A DNA stretch of 13,607 bases from DASUMF01 sp040510575 (GTDB lineage Bacteria > Actinomycetota > Acidimicrobiia > IMCC26256 > DASPTH01), in the NCBI GenBank assembly GCA_040510575.1, contig JBEVIU010000139.1, forward strand, positions 1 through 13,607, in the 5' to 3' direction. Of this stretch, positions 1 to 6,230 are shown piece by piece. Each line of letters starts with the position of its first letter. Positions within the stretch are counted from its first letter, which is position 1. The notes under the pieces were generated by a model. That model worked only from the letters and a program-made list of their open reading frames with translations. It was not told the origin of the DNA and ran no database searches. The position numbers and the translations under genes were made by a program.

Positions 1-149
1 GCCTGGGAACACAGCATACGGCCATCCGACCACCCTGCGTGGGGTTGGTAGGTGGCTTGTGTGACTCATGGGGCTTGCGTGGCGCGATGATTCGCGTGAA
101 ACTATCCATTCGGTCAAAGCGGAGCAGGGCGGACGGCGACCAACCAGAA

Positions 150-283
150 GGGAGGGGCGACCGCTCGAAAAGGGCGGAGACGGCAAGACCTCGGCGCACA
201 ATCAGACACACATTCCTGAGCGAAGCGATCAGACCGTTGGGCTGCAGCGATGCCCGGACGGGAGACCGAAGGTTTCGGGAGGT
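150..283 (+). promoter_or_regulatory. Structured 5' leader, possible riboswitch
   Basis: This non-coding stretch contains nested and tandem helices. GAGG (152-155) pairs with CCTC (189-192) and encloses CCGCTC (161-166)/GGGCGG (172-177) capped by GAAAA. The unpaired joints are GGCGA (5 bases) and AGACGGCAAGA (11 bases). An outer 3-4 bp helix, a GAAA-capped inner helix and a right joint of GACGCAAAG type is the P1 architecture of the c-di-GMP-I (GEMM) riboswitch. A second hairpin pairs CTGA (216-219) with TCAG (229-232). A third pairs CCGT...GGGC (234-242) with GCCC...ACGG (252-261). Last come two mutually exclusive hairpins, GAGACC/GGTTTC (262-276) and CCGAA/TTCGG (266-278); the second reaches the GGGAGG Shine-Dalgarno at 277-282. 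I cannot see the GEMM tetraloop receptor or the 3' GGUAGC/GUUACC helix, so the riboswitch class is only a suggestion. The structured nature is better supported than the ligand. Confidence 0.33.
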
Positions 284-286
284 GTC

Positions 287-373
287 GTGAAGAAGACCAT
301 GTACCGCGTTGCGGCCAGCGCATCTGCACTGGTCGCGGTGTTGCTTGCTGGTGGTGCTGCCCGACTCAAGTAG
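287..373 (+). CDS. Putative 28-residue signal-peptide-like small protein
   Basis: I do not recognise this as a known gene. A GTG start lies 4 bases after GGGAGG (277-282), the best ribosome binding site in the first 400 bases. An ATG at 299 is an alternative start. The product begins VKKTMYRVAAS, continues through a hydrophobic stretch (ASALVAVLLAGG, about residues 11-22) and stops after ARLK, so it looks like a Sec signal peptide with nothing behind it. It could be a true membrane or secreted small protein, a leader peptide tied to the structured RNA upstream, or the stump of a secreted protein gene cut off by a TAG. Directly after the stop is the perfect palindrome TCGGT-A-ACCGA (375-385). 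The remaining bases up to 415 hold nothing I can name. The next gene is in the same frame, 42 bases downstream. Confidence 0.35.
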   Translation: MKKTMYRVAASASALVAVLLAGGAARLK

Positions 374-415
374 ATCGGTAACCGAGGTCTTGCCATCTCT
401 GCCTTCGCATTCACC

Positions 416-1774
416 ATGACCAAACGAGAAGATCCTCAGGTGCGCGGCGTAACGCTTGCGCTCGGAGCCGCTGCCGCGATTGCCCTTGTGTGCGCAGCAG
501 TTTTGTCCGCGCGCGACCTAACGCTCGAGAGCGGCATTGCAATCGCGGTACTCGGAGTGTTCGCTGCACTCGCCACCATGTTCGATGTCGACATCCAGAC
601 GCGGATTGGGTTGAGCGGAAACGCGATGTTTCTCATTGCGGCGCTGGTTGTCTTCCGCGAAGATCGCCAGTTCCTTGGCGTCGCGATCGTCGGTGTTCTC
701 GGCGCGATCGACTACGTGCAACTCCGCAAACGCGAGTTCCACAAGGTGTCGATCAATGCGAGTAACGACTGTCTGGCTCTGCTCGCGGCAGCGACTGCGT
801 GTTGGGCTGTTGCAAACGGACCAAACCCTCAACAGATTCGATTGCTTGTCGGCGTTGCAATCGGTGCTGCCGTGTACTTCACGTGCCAGTCCCTGTTGTT
901 GGGGATCCCGCTCTCCATTCTTCGGAGTGAGGCCTACTTCCCTGCACTACAAGAACTCCTCAAGGTGAACATGACCGCGTATCCGTTCGCGGTTTTGGGG
1001 TTGGGATTGGGATGGGTGTATCTGGAGCTCGGCGCGGTGGTCGTGCCGCTGCTCGTCGTGCCGATCTTGATCGCACGGAGCACCTTCGCGAGCTACCTCG
1101 AGTTGCGGGCCGCGCAGGAGCAGACCATCCAGACGCTCATCCTGGCGCTGGAGGCGAAGGATCGCTACACCGCCGGTCACGCGCATCGCGTCGCGACGTT
1201 CTGTGAATACGTCGGCACCGAGTTGGGCTTCGGAAACAACCGCAAGGAGCGACTGCGGTACGCCGCGTTGATGCACGACATCGGCAAGCTCATCGTGCCG
1301 AATCAGCTCCTCAACAAGCCGGGGCGACTGACCGAGTCCGAATTCGAGCGCGTACGTCGCCACGAAGGCGTGTCCGTCGAGTTGCTGCGCCGGATCGACT
1401 TCCTCTCGCCGATCGCCGGCGACACCACCACGGAGGCCGCCACCGCGGCGGTGGAAGGCACCGGGCTGGTCGAGCCCGCGATCATCCACGTCGCCGACGC
1501 GTTCGACGCCATGACGTCGACACGGTCGTACCGCAAGGCCTTGAGCCAGGAGACTGCGTTCGAAGAGCTGCGGAGCGGCGCCGGCACGCAGTTCAACGCC
1601 GACTGCGTCGAGGCACTCATCCAGGCGATCGAACGACGCGGTGAGCACTACGGAGCTGGGTTCGAGGTCGACGTCCACGAGTGGGACGTTGCACCGCCCG
1701 AGACTGGAACCGGCTCTGCAGGTCTCGGAGACGTCCTGCCCGACCGTTCCCGGGAGCGGGCGGCACAGCAGTGA
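416..1774 (+). CDS. Membrane-anchored HD-GYP-type protein with degenerate GYP segment
   Basis: The 452-residue protein has an N-terminal half of about seven hydrophobic segments (roughly residues 13-31, 38-57, 68-82, 86-100, 118-134, 141-165, 186-222), like a MASE-type sensor. A helical linker leads to a cytoplasmic HD domain. The HD part is well conserved: GHAHRV (254-259), MHDIGK with H287-D288 (286-291), RRHEG with H316, and VADAFDAMTS (359-368). HD-GYP proteins are c-di-GMP phosphodiesterases with a bi- or tri-metal centre. Here the HHE...DGxGYP stretch expected between residues 334 and 356 is replaced by Thr/Ala-rich sequence (TTTEAATAAVEGTG), so two metal-binding histidines and the GYP loop are missing. 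c-di-GMP hydrolysis is therefore doubtful; binding or another HD hydrolase activity is possible. No clear Shine-Dalgarno precedes ATG 416; GTG 440 is an alternative start. The stop overlaps the next gene by GTGA. Confidence 0.82.
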   Translation: MTKREDPQVRGVTLALGAAAAIALVCAAVLSARDLTLESGIAIAVLGVFAALATMFDVDIQTRIGLSGNAMFLIAALVVFREDRQFLGVAIVGVLGAIDYVQLRKREFHKVSINASNDCLALLAAATACWAVANGPNPQQIRLLVGVAIGAAVYFTCQSLLLGIPLSILRSEAYFPALQELLKVNMTAYPFAVLGLGLGWVYLELGAVVVPLLVVPILIARSTFASYLELRAAQEQTIQTLILALEAKDRYTAGHAHRVATFCEYVGTELGFGNNRKERLRYAALMHDIGKLIVPNQLLNKPGRLTESEFERVRRHEGVSVELLRRIDFLSPIAGDTTTEAATAAVEGTGLVEPAIIHVADAFDAMTSTRSYRKALSQETAFEELRSGAGTQFNADCVEALIQAIERRGEHYGAGFEVDVHEWDVAPPETGTGSAGLGDVLPDRSRERAAQQ

Positions 1775-2952
1775 ACCGGTGGGCCCGGGTCGCGGTGCTG
1801 TTCGGTGGCGGCGCGCTGGTTGCGATCCTCGCCGACCTCTCCCGCCCGGGCACTCCATGGGCGGCGCTTGCACTCATCGGCGGTGCGATCGCAGCTGGTG
1901 AGCTCATCGAGCTCCGTCCTCCGTACCGAGTTGCTCTGCCGATCTCGTTCGCGTACATGGTGGTGCTCTCCCGCCGCGCGTCGGTGGGCGACGCAGGCAT
2001 GGTGCTCTTCGTCGCGTTGCTGGCAACCTTCCTGGTTCGCACCGAGCCGACCAGCGCGGAAGGGCGGCTCTTCCTGCTGCTCGAACGCTTGGCCGAAGGC
2101 ATGGCCGCAGTGCTGGTCTTCCACGGCATCGACTCTGCGCTCGGCGCGCCAACCGATCGTGCCGGTGTGCTCTTCGCGCTGGGCGGCGCAGCAGTCGCAC
2201 CCCTCGTCGTGGCCGAGATGGCGCGCATGCTGCGGCAGCGCAGCCTCGCGATCTCGATGCACGGACGCACCGCCGATCTTGCGCTGATCACGAGCGCGAC
2301 GCTCATGGGAATCAGCGACATGGGCATCGACGGTTCTGGTGGCATGGGACTGTGGGGACCGGTCGTCTTCACGATCCCCTTGCTCGGCGCGTGGTACTCG
2401 TACGAGCACCTCGACCAGATCCGGCGCACCTACGACCAGACGATCCGCGCGCTCGGTGCCGCTCCGGAGCTCGGCGGCATCGTTCGCAGTGGGCACTCGG
2501 AGCGCGTGGCAACCGTCGCGGTCGCGATCGGAACGGAGCTCGGTTTCTCGCGTCACGAGCTCGGCCAACTGGAGACCGCCGCGCTCTTGCACCATCTCGG
2601 CCAGGTGTGTCTCGACGAACCGGCCGACGGCCGCGCTCCGGAGCCGGCCGCCGTCGCGACGTCCGGCGCGGCCATCCTGCGGAGCACGCCACTGCTCGCG
2701 CCGGCCGGCGACATCATCGCGGCCGAGACGCTGCCGTATCGCGCCAAGGTGGGCTCGCGGCCGTCGGTGCTCTCCGGCCAGGTCCTGAAGGTCGCGAGCG
2801 CGTTCGACGAGCTGTCGGAGGGTGTGCCCGCACAAGCGTCACTCGCGCTCGAAGCGCTGTCGTGCGCCCCCGCATATCTGTACGACGCCCGCGTGTTGTC
2901 GGCACTCGAGATCGTGCTCGACCGCGCCGGGCTGCTCGAGCCCGCCGCCTGA
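1771..2952 (+). CDS. Membrane protein with non-catalytic HD-type output domain
   Basis: The start is GTG 1771, overlapping the previous stop as GTGA, which gives 393 residues; an open frame upstream to 1681 lies inside the first gene. Residues 1-210 are hydrophobic with about seven membrane segments. The linker after them (YEHLDQIRRTYDQTIRALGA) lines up with the linker of the upstream protein. The C-terminal domain is clearly related: SGHSERVATVAVAIGTELGF (240-259) matches GHAHRVATFCEYVGTELGF of gene 1. However, the HD signature HDIGK has become HHLGQ (274-278), losing the metal-binding Asp and the Lys, and the HH...GYP region is unrecognisable. VASAFDEL (341-348) replaces VADAFDAM. I infer a pseudo-enzyme, perhaps a regulatory partner of the first protein, translated by coupling with it. 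It ends one base before the convergent DUF5317 gene. Confidence 0.75.
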   Translation: MNRWARVAVLFGGGALVAILADLSRPGTPWAALALIGGAIAAGELIELRPPYRVALPISFAYMVVLSRRASVGDAGMVLFVALLATFLVRTEPTSAEGRLFLLLERLAEGMAAVLVFHGIDSALGAPTDRAGVLFALGGAAVAPLVVAEMARMLRQRSLAISMHGRTADLALITSATLMGISDMGIDGSGGMGLWGPVVFTIPLLGAWYSYEHLDQIRRTYDQTIRALGAAPELGGIVRSGHSERVATVAVAIGTELGFSRHELGQLETAALLHHLGQVCLDEPADGRAPEPAAVATSGAAILRSTPLLAPAGDIIAAETLPYRAKVGSRPSVLSGQVLKVASAFDELSEGVPAQASLALEALSCAPAYLYDARVLSALEIVLDRAGLLEPAA

Positions 2953-2953
2953 G

Positions 2954-3547
2954 TCAGCTCGACTCGACGGTCTCGGGCAGGTACTCGCCCCGACGGCGTG
3001 GACGCCGGCTCGCCTCGAAGCACAGGTCCGCGACACCGATCCCGATCACGATGTCGCCGATCGAGAACTGCTGGTTCGGTACGCCGGGGATCGACAACAC
3101 GTCACCGAGGAACGAGAGCAGGTCGTCGTCCTCGAGTGGACGATGCTTCACCGTGCGCTCGATCGGTTCGTGCACGGTGCGTCCGTCGCGCTCGACGACG
3201 TCGTCCTTCGTCGGCATTCCCTGGTTCAACGCGATGACCAGCACGTTCAGGCAGATGCCGACCATCACGACCGGCATCCCACCGACGCGTCGGTTGAGCG
3301 CGCAGAAGACGAGGATCAGCACGTACGTGGCGAGCAGGAGCAGATAGCCCGCGTCGTCGAGTCGAGCCGCCGGAAGCTCGACCACTTCGAGGACGACCTG
3401 GCCGATCAGGCCGAGCATCAGCAGCCACAGCGATCGGAGATGGAGACGTCCGAGCCGCGCGAAGCTCCCGCCCGTGGCGACGACGGCCAACATGGAGAGC
3501 AGCACCGTGCCGACCACGAAGACCACGGCCAGAGCGTACCGATCCAC
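2954..3547 (-). CDS. DUF5317 family integral membrane protein
   Basis: The protein is 197 residues from GTG 3547 (VDRYALAVVF...); a GTG at 3583 would add 12 charged residues and would overlap the divergent gene at 3565. GAGG lies directly before the GTG, too close for an ideal ribosome binding site, so the exact start is uncertain. Membrane segments are visible at about residues 5-24, 38-56, 67-83, 90-107 and 162-175. The motifs NQGMP (108-112), HRPL (135-138), FLGD (146-149) and FSIGD (161-165) are the pattern I associate with the actinobacterial DUF5317 family, which has no established function. The loop between the fourth and fifth segments is charged and carries these motifs. The gene is convergent with the HD-type gene, with one base between stops, and divergent from the small biotinyl-fold gene. 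Confidence 0.72.
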   Translation of the reverse strand: MDRYALAVVFVVGTVLLSMLAVVATGGSFARLGRLHLRSLWLLMLGLIGQVVLEVVELPAARLDDAGYLLLLATYVLILVFCALNRRVGGMPVVMVGICLNVLVIALNQGMPTKDDVVERDGRTVHEPIERTVKHRPLEDDDLLSFLGDVLSIPGVPNQQFSIGDIVIGIGVADLCFEASRRPRRRGEYLPETVESS

Positions 3548-3552
3548 CTCGG

Positions 3553-3558
3553 TACGCT
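3553..3558 (+). promoter_or_regulatory. Candidate -10 box for a leaderless transcript (TACGCT)
   Basis: TACGCT fits the actinobacterial TANNNT -10 consensus and ends 6 bases before ATG 3565. That is the spacing expected when transcription starts at the start codon itself. No clear -35 is seen at the usual distance, and no Shine-Dalgarno precedes the ATG. The sortase gene in this window has the same TACNCT-N6-ATG arrangement. Confidence 0.45.
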
Positions 3559-3564
3559 CGCGGG

Positions 3565-3783
3565 ATGCATGACGTCCGCGCACCCGTCGACGGGATCATC
3601 ACCGCCGTCGTCGTCGACGAAGGCCAGCTCATCGGCGAAGAGGACGAAGTTGCCCGCCTTCGTTCCGGCGACCAAGAGGTGATCGTGATCACCGACGTCC
3701 CCGGCGTCGTGCGCGAGCTCTATGCACAGCCCGGGAGCCAGGTGCGCTCTGGCGACGTGCTCGCCGCGATCGACGAGGCCTGA
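3565..3783 (+). CDS. Biotinyl/lipoyl-fold small protein lacking the attachment lysine
   Basis: The 72-residue protein has the two-fold repeat of a barrel-sandwich (biotinyl/lipoyl) domain. VRAPVDGIITAVVVDEGQLI (4-23) and TDVPGVVRELYAQPGSQV (43-60) each match the pattern APxxGxVxxxxVxxGxxV, and SGDVLAAID (62-70) closes the fold. In biotin carriers the hairpin between the halves carries EAMKM. Here it is LRSGDQEVIV (32-41), and the whole protein contains no lysine, so it cannot be biotinylated or lipoylated in the normal way. It may be a structural or binding module, or an adaptor for another protein. It is a stand-alone domain with no carboxylase or transporter gene next to it. It starts 17 bases from the divergent DUF5317 gene and converges with the sortase 8 bases later. 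The start is chosen because the fold begins at residue 4. Confidence 0.68.
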   Translation: MHDVRAPVDGIITAVVVDEGQLIGEEDEVARLRSGDQEVIVITDVPGVVRELYAQPGSQVRSGDVLAAIDEA

Positions 3784-3791
3784 TCGCGGGG

Positions 3792-4727
3792 TCAGTAGTT
3801 CGAGGGCAGTAGCCGTTCGAAGTACGTGAAGAACACGAACAGCACGACGAGGAACGGCACGGCGCCCGCGAGCCACACGTACCAGCGTGGGTAGCGGTGG
3901 AAGACCCACCACCACGCGAGCCCGACGAGCAACGCGATGACACCCCAGAGGACCGCGGGCGACCGCGACGACGACTCGCCGTCGAGCCCGGCGATCTCGA
4001 CGGGTGCATCCTCTGGCGTCGCCGACGCGGGGAGTGGTGTCGCGCCGGCCGGGAGCACGAGATCGGCCTGCACGATGAGGCGCTCCGCGGCGGAGTACTT
4101 CGGGTTGCAGGTCGTGAGCGTCAGCGTGGCGAGGTTGGTGTTCGGGCGGGTGGGGTCTGGCACCGCGTTGAGCACGTCGCCGTCGTCGGGGCTCACCGCG
4201 AACGGGTCCTTCGACACCCTGTAGGTGAAGGTGCCCTGGACGGTTTGCAGGACGAGCTCGTCGCCGGTCGCGAGCTGATCCAGGTCTCCGAACGGTGCGC
4301 CGTACGTGGTGCGATGCCCGGCGATGGCCGCGTTCCCCTGCTGACCGGGCAGGGGCGTGGCGGGGTAGTGGCCCGGGCCCTTCCGGAGATCGGCCACGTC
4401 GACCCCCTCGACCACGACCTGCGACACACCGAGCTTCGGGATGTCGATGATCGCCACCGCGTCGCCACCCGGCGGGATCTCGATCGTCGGGACGACGGTC
4501 GTCGTGGTCGTCGTGGTCGGCGCGGTGGGTGAGGTCCCAGATGAGGACGTCGAGCTCGAGGTCGGCGATCCTTCGGTGCGCAGCGTCTGCTCGAACTGGT
4601 TGCGGAGATCGTCCTGGGCCCGTGACTGCAACAGGCCGGTACCCCAGAGCTGGTATGCCACGAAGAGCAGGATGAGGAGCCCGCCGGTCACGAGGACGCG
4701 ACCGATCGCGCTCAGGGCCCTCCGCAT
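3792..4727 (-). CDS. Class E sortase
   Basis: The 311-residue membrane-bound cysteine transpeptidase would cleave sorting signals of exported proteins and attach or process them at the cell surface. An N-terminal membrane anchor (about residues 11-28) is followed by a Ser/Thr/Pro-rich spacer (54-79, including seven Thr in a row) and the sortase barrel. Catalytic residues are visible: H138 in AGHRTTYG, C207 in TLTTCNPK and R216 in AAERLIV. The TLTTC form is typical of class E sortases of Actinobacteria. A C-terminal extension with two membrane segments (about 258-276 and 283-302) ends in TYFERLLPSNY, so the barrel is tethered at both ends. I see no sorting-signal substrate in the window. ATG 4727 is supported by a well-placed promoter giving a leaderless transcript. 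The gene is divergent from the ccm operon. Confidence 0.9.
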   Translation of the reverse strand: MRRALSAIGRVLVTGGLLILLFVAYQLWGTGLLQSRAQDDLRNQFEQTLRTEGSPTSSSTSSSGTSPTAPTTTTTTTVVPTIEIPPGGDAVAIIDIPKLGVSQVVVEGVDVADLRKGPGHYPATPLPGQQGNAAIAGHRTTYGAPFGDLDQLATGDELVLQTVQGTFTYRVSKDPFAVSPDDGDVLNAVPDPTRPNTNLATLTLTTCNPKYSAAERLIVQADLVLPAGATPLPASATPEDAPVEIAGLDGESSSRSPAVLWGVIALLVGLAWWWVFHRYPRWYVWLAGAVPFLVVLFVFFTYFERLLPSNY

Positions 4728-4733
4728 CCCGTG

Positions 4734-4761
4734 AGGGTAACGGAGCCCCCAGGCGTGTCAG
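4734..4761 (-). promoter_or_regulatory. Promoter of the sortase gene (CTGACA-N16-TACCCT)
   Basis: Read on the minus strand, a -35-like CTGACA (4761-4756) is followed by 16 bases and then a -10 TACCCT (4739-4734). Only 6 bases (CACGGG) separate the -10 from ATG 4727, so transcription would begin at or within a base or two of the start codon. There is no Shine-Dalgarno. This is a good match to a housekeeping actinobacterial promoter driving a leaderless mRNA. Confidence 0.6.
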
Positions 4762-4801
4762 TCGCAGGCCGACGCATGACACAGCGCAACGAACGATCCG
4801 G

Positions 4802-4832
4802 TTCGACCCCGCGCGCCGCGCCTTCGTACACT
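4802..4832 (+). promoter_or_regulatory. Candidate promoter of the ccm operon (TTCGAC-N19-TACACT)
   Basis: TACACT (4827-4832) is a good -10 element. The best upstream partner is TTCGAC (4802-4807), 19 bases away, which is a longer spacer than usual. Transcription would start near 4839-4840, giving a short leader that includes the GGAGG ribosome binding site of ccmA. The 133 bases between the divergent sortase and ccmA starts hold both promoters; I see no clear operator. Confidence 0.42.
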
Positions 4833-4860
4833 CGAACTCTTCGATCGCCCGGAGGCGAGT

Positions 4861-5559
4861 GTGCCTGTCGTCCGTCTCCGCTCTGCCGTCTGCCTCCTGG
4901 GTCGTTTCCCGGCACTCGCCGGTGTCGACCTCGATGCTGCCGCGGGCGAAGTCGTCTTGCTCTCCGGCGCCAACGGCGCCGGGAAGACCACGTTGCTGCG
5001 CCTGGTGGCCGGTCTCGTGCCGCTCTACTCGGGCGAGGCGGTCGTGCTCGATCACGATCTCACCCGTGACCGGCAGGGCGCCCGACGCGACCTCGCGCTC
5101 GTCGGGCACGAGACGTTCTGCTACGACGACCTGACCGTGCGGGAGAACCTGTCGTTCGCCGCCCGAGCGTCGGGCCGATCGGTCGCAGCGGCTGACGCTG
5201 CTCTGGAGCGGCTCGGGCTCGCGCACGTTCGTGACGTCGATCACCGGCGCCTGTCTGCCGGTCAACGACGACGGCTTGCGCTTGCGGTGGCGCTGGCGCG
5301 CGCCCCTCAGCTCCTGCTGCTCGACGAGCCGCATGCCGGCCTCGACGCCGACGGTCGCGCGGTGCTCGACGCGATCGTCCGCAGCGCGCCCGACGAGGGG
5401 CGAACGGTGTTGCTCGCGTCGCACGAGCTCGAGCTCGCACGACCGTTGGCGAATCGAGAGGTCGTCCTCACCGCCGGACGCAACCTGGCGGCCGCACCGG
5501 ATCCGGTCGAACCTGAGGAGTCGTTGGACCCGGCCGACGTTGCCGAGGTCGCACCGTGA
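4861..5559 (+). CDS. ccmA: Heme exporter ATP-binding subunit CcmA
   Basis: The 232-residue ABC ATPase is the energising subunit of the CcmAB module, which releases holo-CcmE from CcmC during System I cytochrome c maturation. Visible motifs are Walker A GANGAGKT (36-43), signature LSAGQ (131-135), Walker B LLLLDEP (151-157) and the switch histidine in SHEL (H188). In the Q-loop region (VGHETFCYDDLTVREN) the usual glutamine is a histidine (H83), a form also seen in other CcmA proteins. The length exceeds the usual roughly 205 residues because of an acidic C-terminal tail after about residue 208. GTG 4861 is supported by GGAGG five bases upstream (4851-4855). It is the first gene of the operon and overlaps ccmB by GTGA. 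CcmA-specific assignment rests on both sequence and gene order. Confidence 0.93.
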   Translation: MPVVRLRSAVCLLGRFPALAGVDLDAAAGEVVLLSGANGAGKTTLLRLVAGLVPLYSGEAVVLDHDLTRDRQGARRDLALVGHETFCYDDLTVRENLSFAARASGRSVAAADAALERLGLAHVRDVDHRRLSAGQRRRLALAVALARAPQLLLLDEPHAGLDADGRAVLDAIVRSAPDEGRTVLLASHELELARPLANREVVLTAGRNLAAAPDPVEPEESLDPADVAEVAP

Positions 5560-6230
5560 TGCTCTGGCGTGAGGTGTTGCTCGTCGCGGGGAAGGACCTC
5601 CGCATCGAGATGCGCTCGCGCGTCACGCTCCAGCAGGTGTTGCCGTTCGGACTCGTCGTGCTGTTGCTCTTCGCGTTCGCACTCGATCCCGATCGCGGCG
5701 TGCTCCGTCGCACGGCACCCGGGCTCTTCTGGATCACGGTGCTCCTGGCCTCGCTGCTCGCGATCTCCCGGGCCTACGCGATCGAGGCTGACAACGGCGC
5801 GCGTGACGGGCTACGCCTCTCGGGCCTCGACGGCCCTGCGATCTTCCTCGGCAAGGCGGCCGCGATCGCGGTGCAGCTGTTGGCGCTCGAAGTGGTGCTC
5901 GCGGCATGCGTCGTGGTGCTCTACGGGGTCGAGCTGAACAGCGTGGTGCCCCTCGTGTTGGCCACGATCGCCGCGACCGTGGGCGTCGCGGCCACCGGTA
6001 CCCTCTACGGCGTGCTCGCGGCCGGGCTGCGGGTACGCGAGACACTGGTGCCGCTGCTCGTGCTCCCCGTCGTGGCACCCGTGCTGCTCGGGGCCACCCG
6101 AGCCTGGGAAGCGGCGATCAATGGCATACCGTCGGATGCCTGGCCCTGGGTCGGCCTCCTGGCGGTGTTCGCGGTGCTGTTCACCGCGGTCGGGATGCTC
6201 GCCTTCGGGCCGCTCCTGGAGGAAGCATGA
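5556..6230 (+). CDS. ccmB: Heme exporter permease subunit CcmB
   Basis: The 224-residue integral membrane protein has six hydrophobic segments and is the partner of the ATPase encoded immediately upstream. The N-terminal cytoplasmic stretch (WREVLLVAGKDLRIEMRSR) and the early motif LLFAFALDPD are typical of CcmB. The segment AIEADNGARDGLRLSGLD resembles the cytosolic loop that contacts the ATPase in CcmB proteins (E-x-G-T-L-E-x-L pattern, here changed). The start is GTG 5556 in the GTGA overlap with ccmA; ATG 5559, two codons of difference at most, is equally possible. The stop forms an ATGA overlap with ccmC. CcmAB is known to be needed for release of heme-loaded CcmE, not for heme export as such. 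Confidence 0.92.
   Translation: MMLWREVLLVAGKDLRIEMRSRVTLQQVLPFGLVVLLLFAFALDPDRGVLRRTAPGLFWITVLLASLLAISRAYAIEADNGARDGLRLSGLDGPAIFLGKAAAIAVQLLALEVVLAACVVVLYGVELNSVVPLVLATIAATVGVAATGTLYGVLAAGLRVRETLVPLLVLPVVAPVLLGATRAWEAAINGIPSDAWPWVGLLAVFAVLFTAVGMLAFGPLLEEA

Noticed and set aside
229..290. Similarity of GGACGGGAG...CCGAAGG to the glutamine riboswitch (glnA RNA) core.
   Set aside because: Only short purine-rich strings agree; the flanking AUCGUUCA/AACGC helix is not present, and the context has no nitrogen gene.
1648..2835. A 395-codon minus-strand frame opposite the second HD-type gene.
   Set aside because: It has a His/Arg/Asp-rich composition typical of antisense reading of actinobacterial codons, and no recognisable motif.
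4490..4535. GTC/GTG/CGT-rich tandem trinucleotide stretch.
   Set aside because: On the minus strand it is the poly-Thr/Pro spacer of the sortase; the repeat is explained by coding.
3418..5424. A 668-codon open frame on the minus strand running through the sortase and ccmA.
   Set aside because: Its translation is Arg/Gly/Pro/Ala-rich without domains, and it overlaps well-recognised genes (sortase on the same strand in another frame, ccmA on the opposite). It is a high-GC shadow frame.
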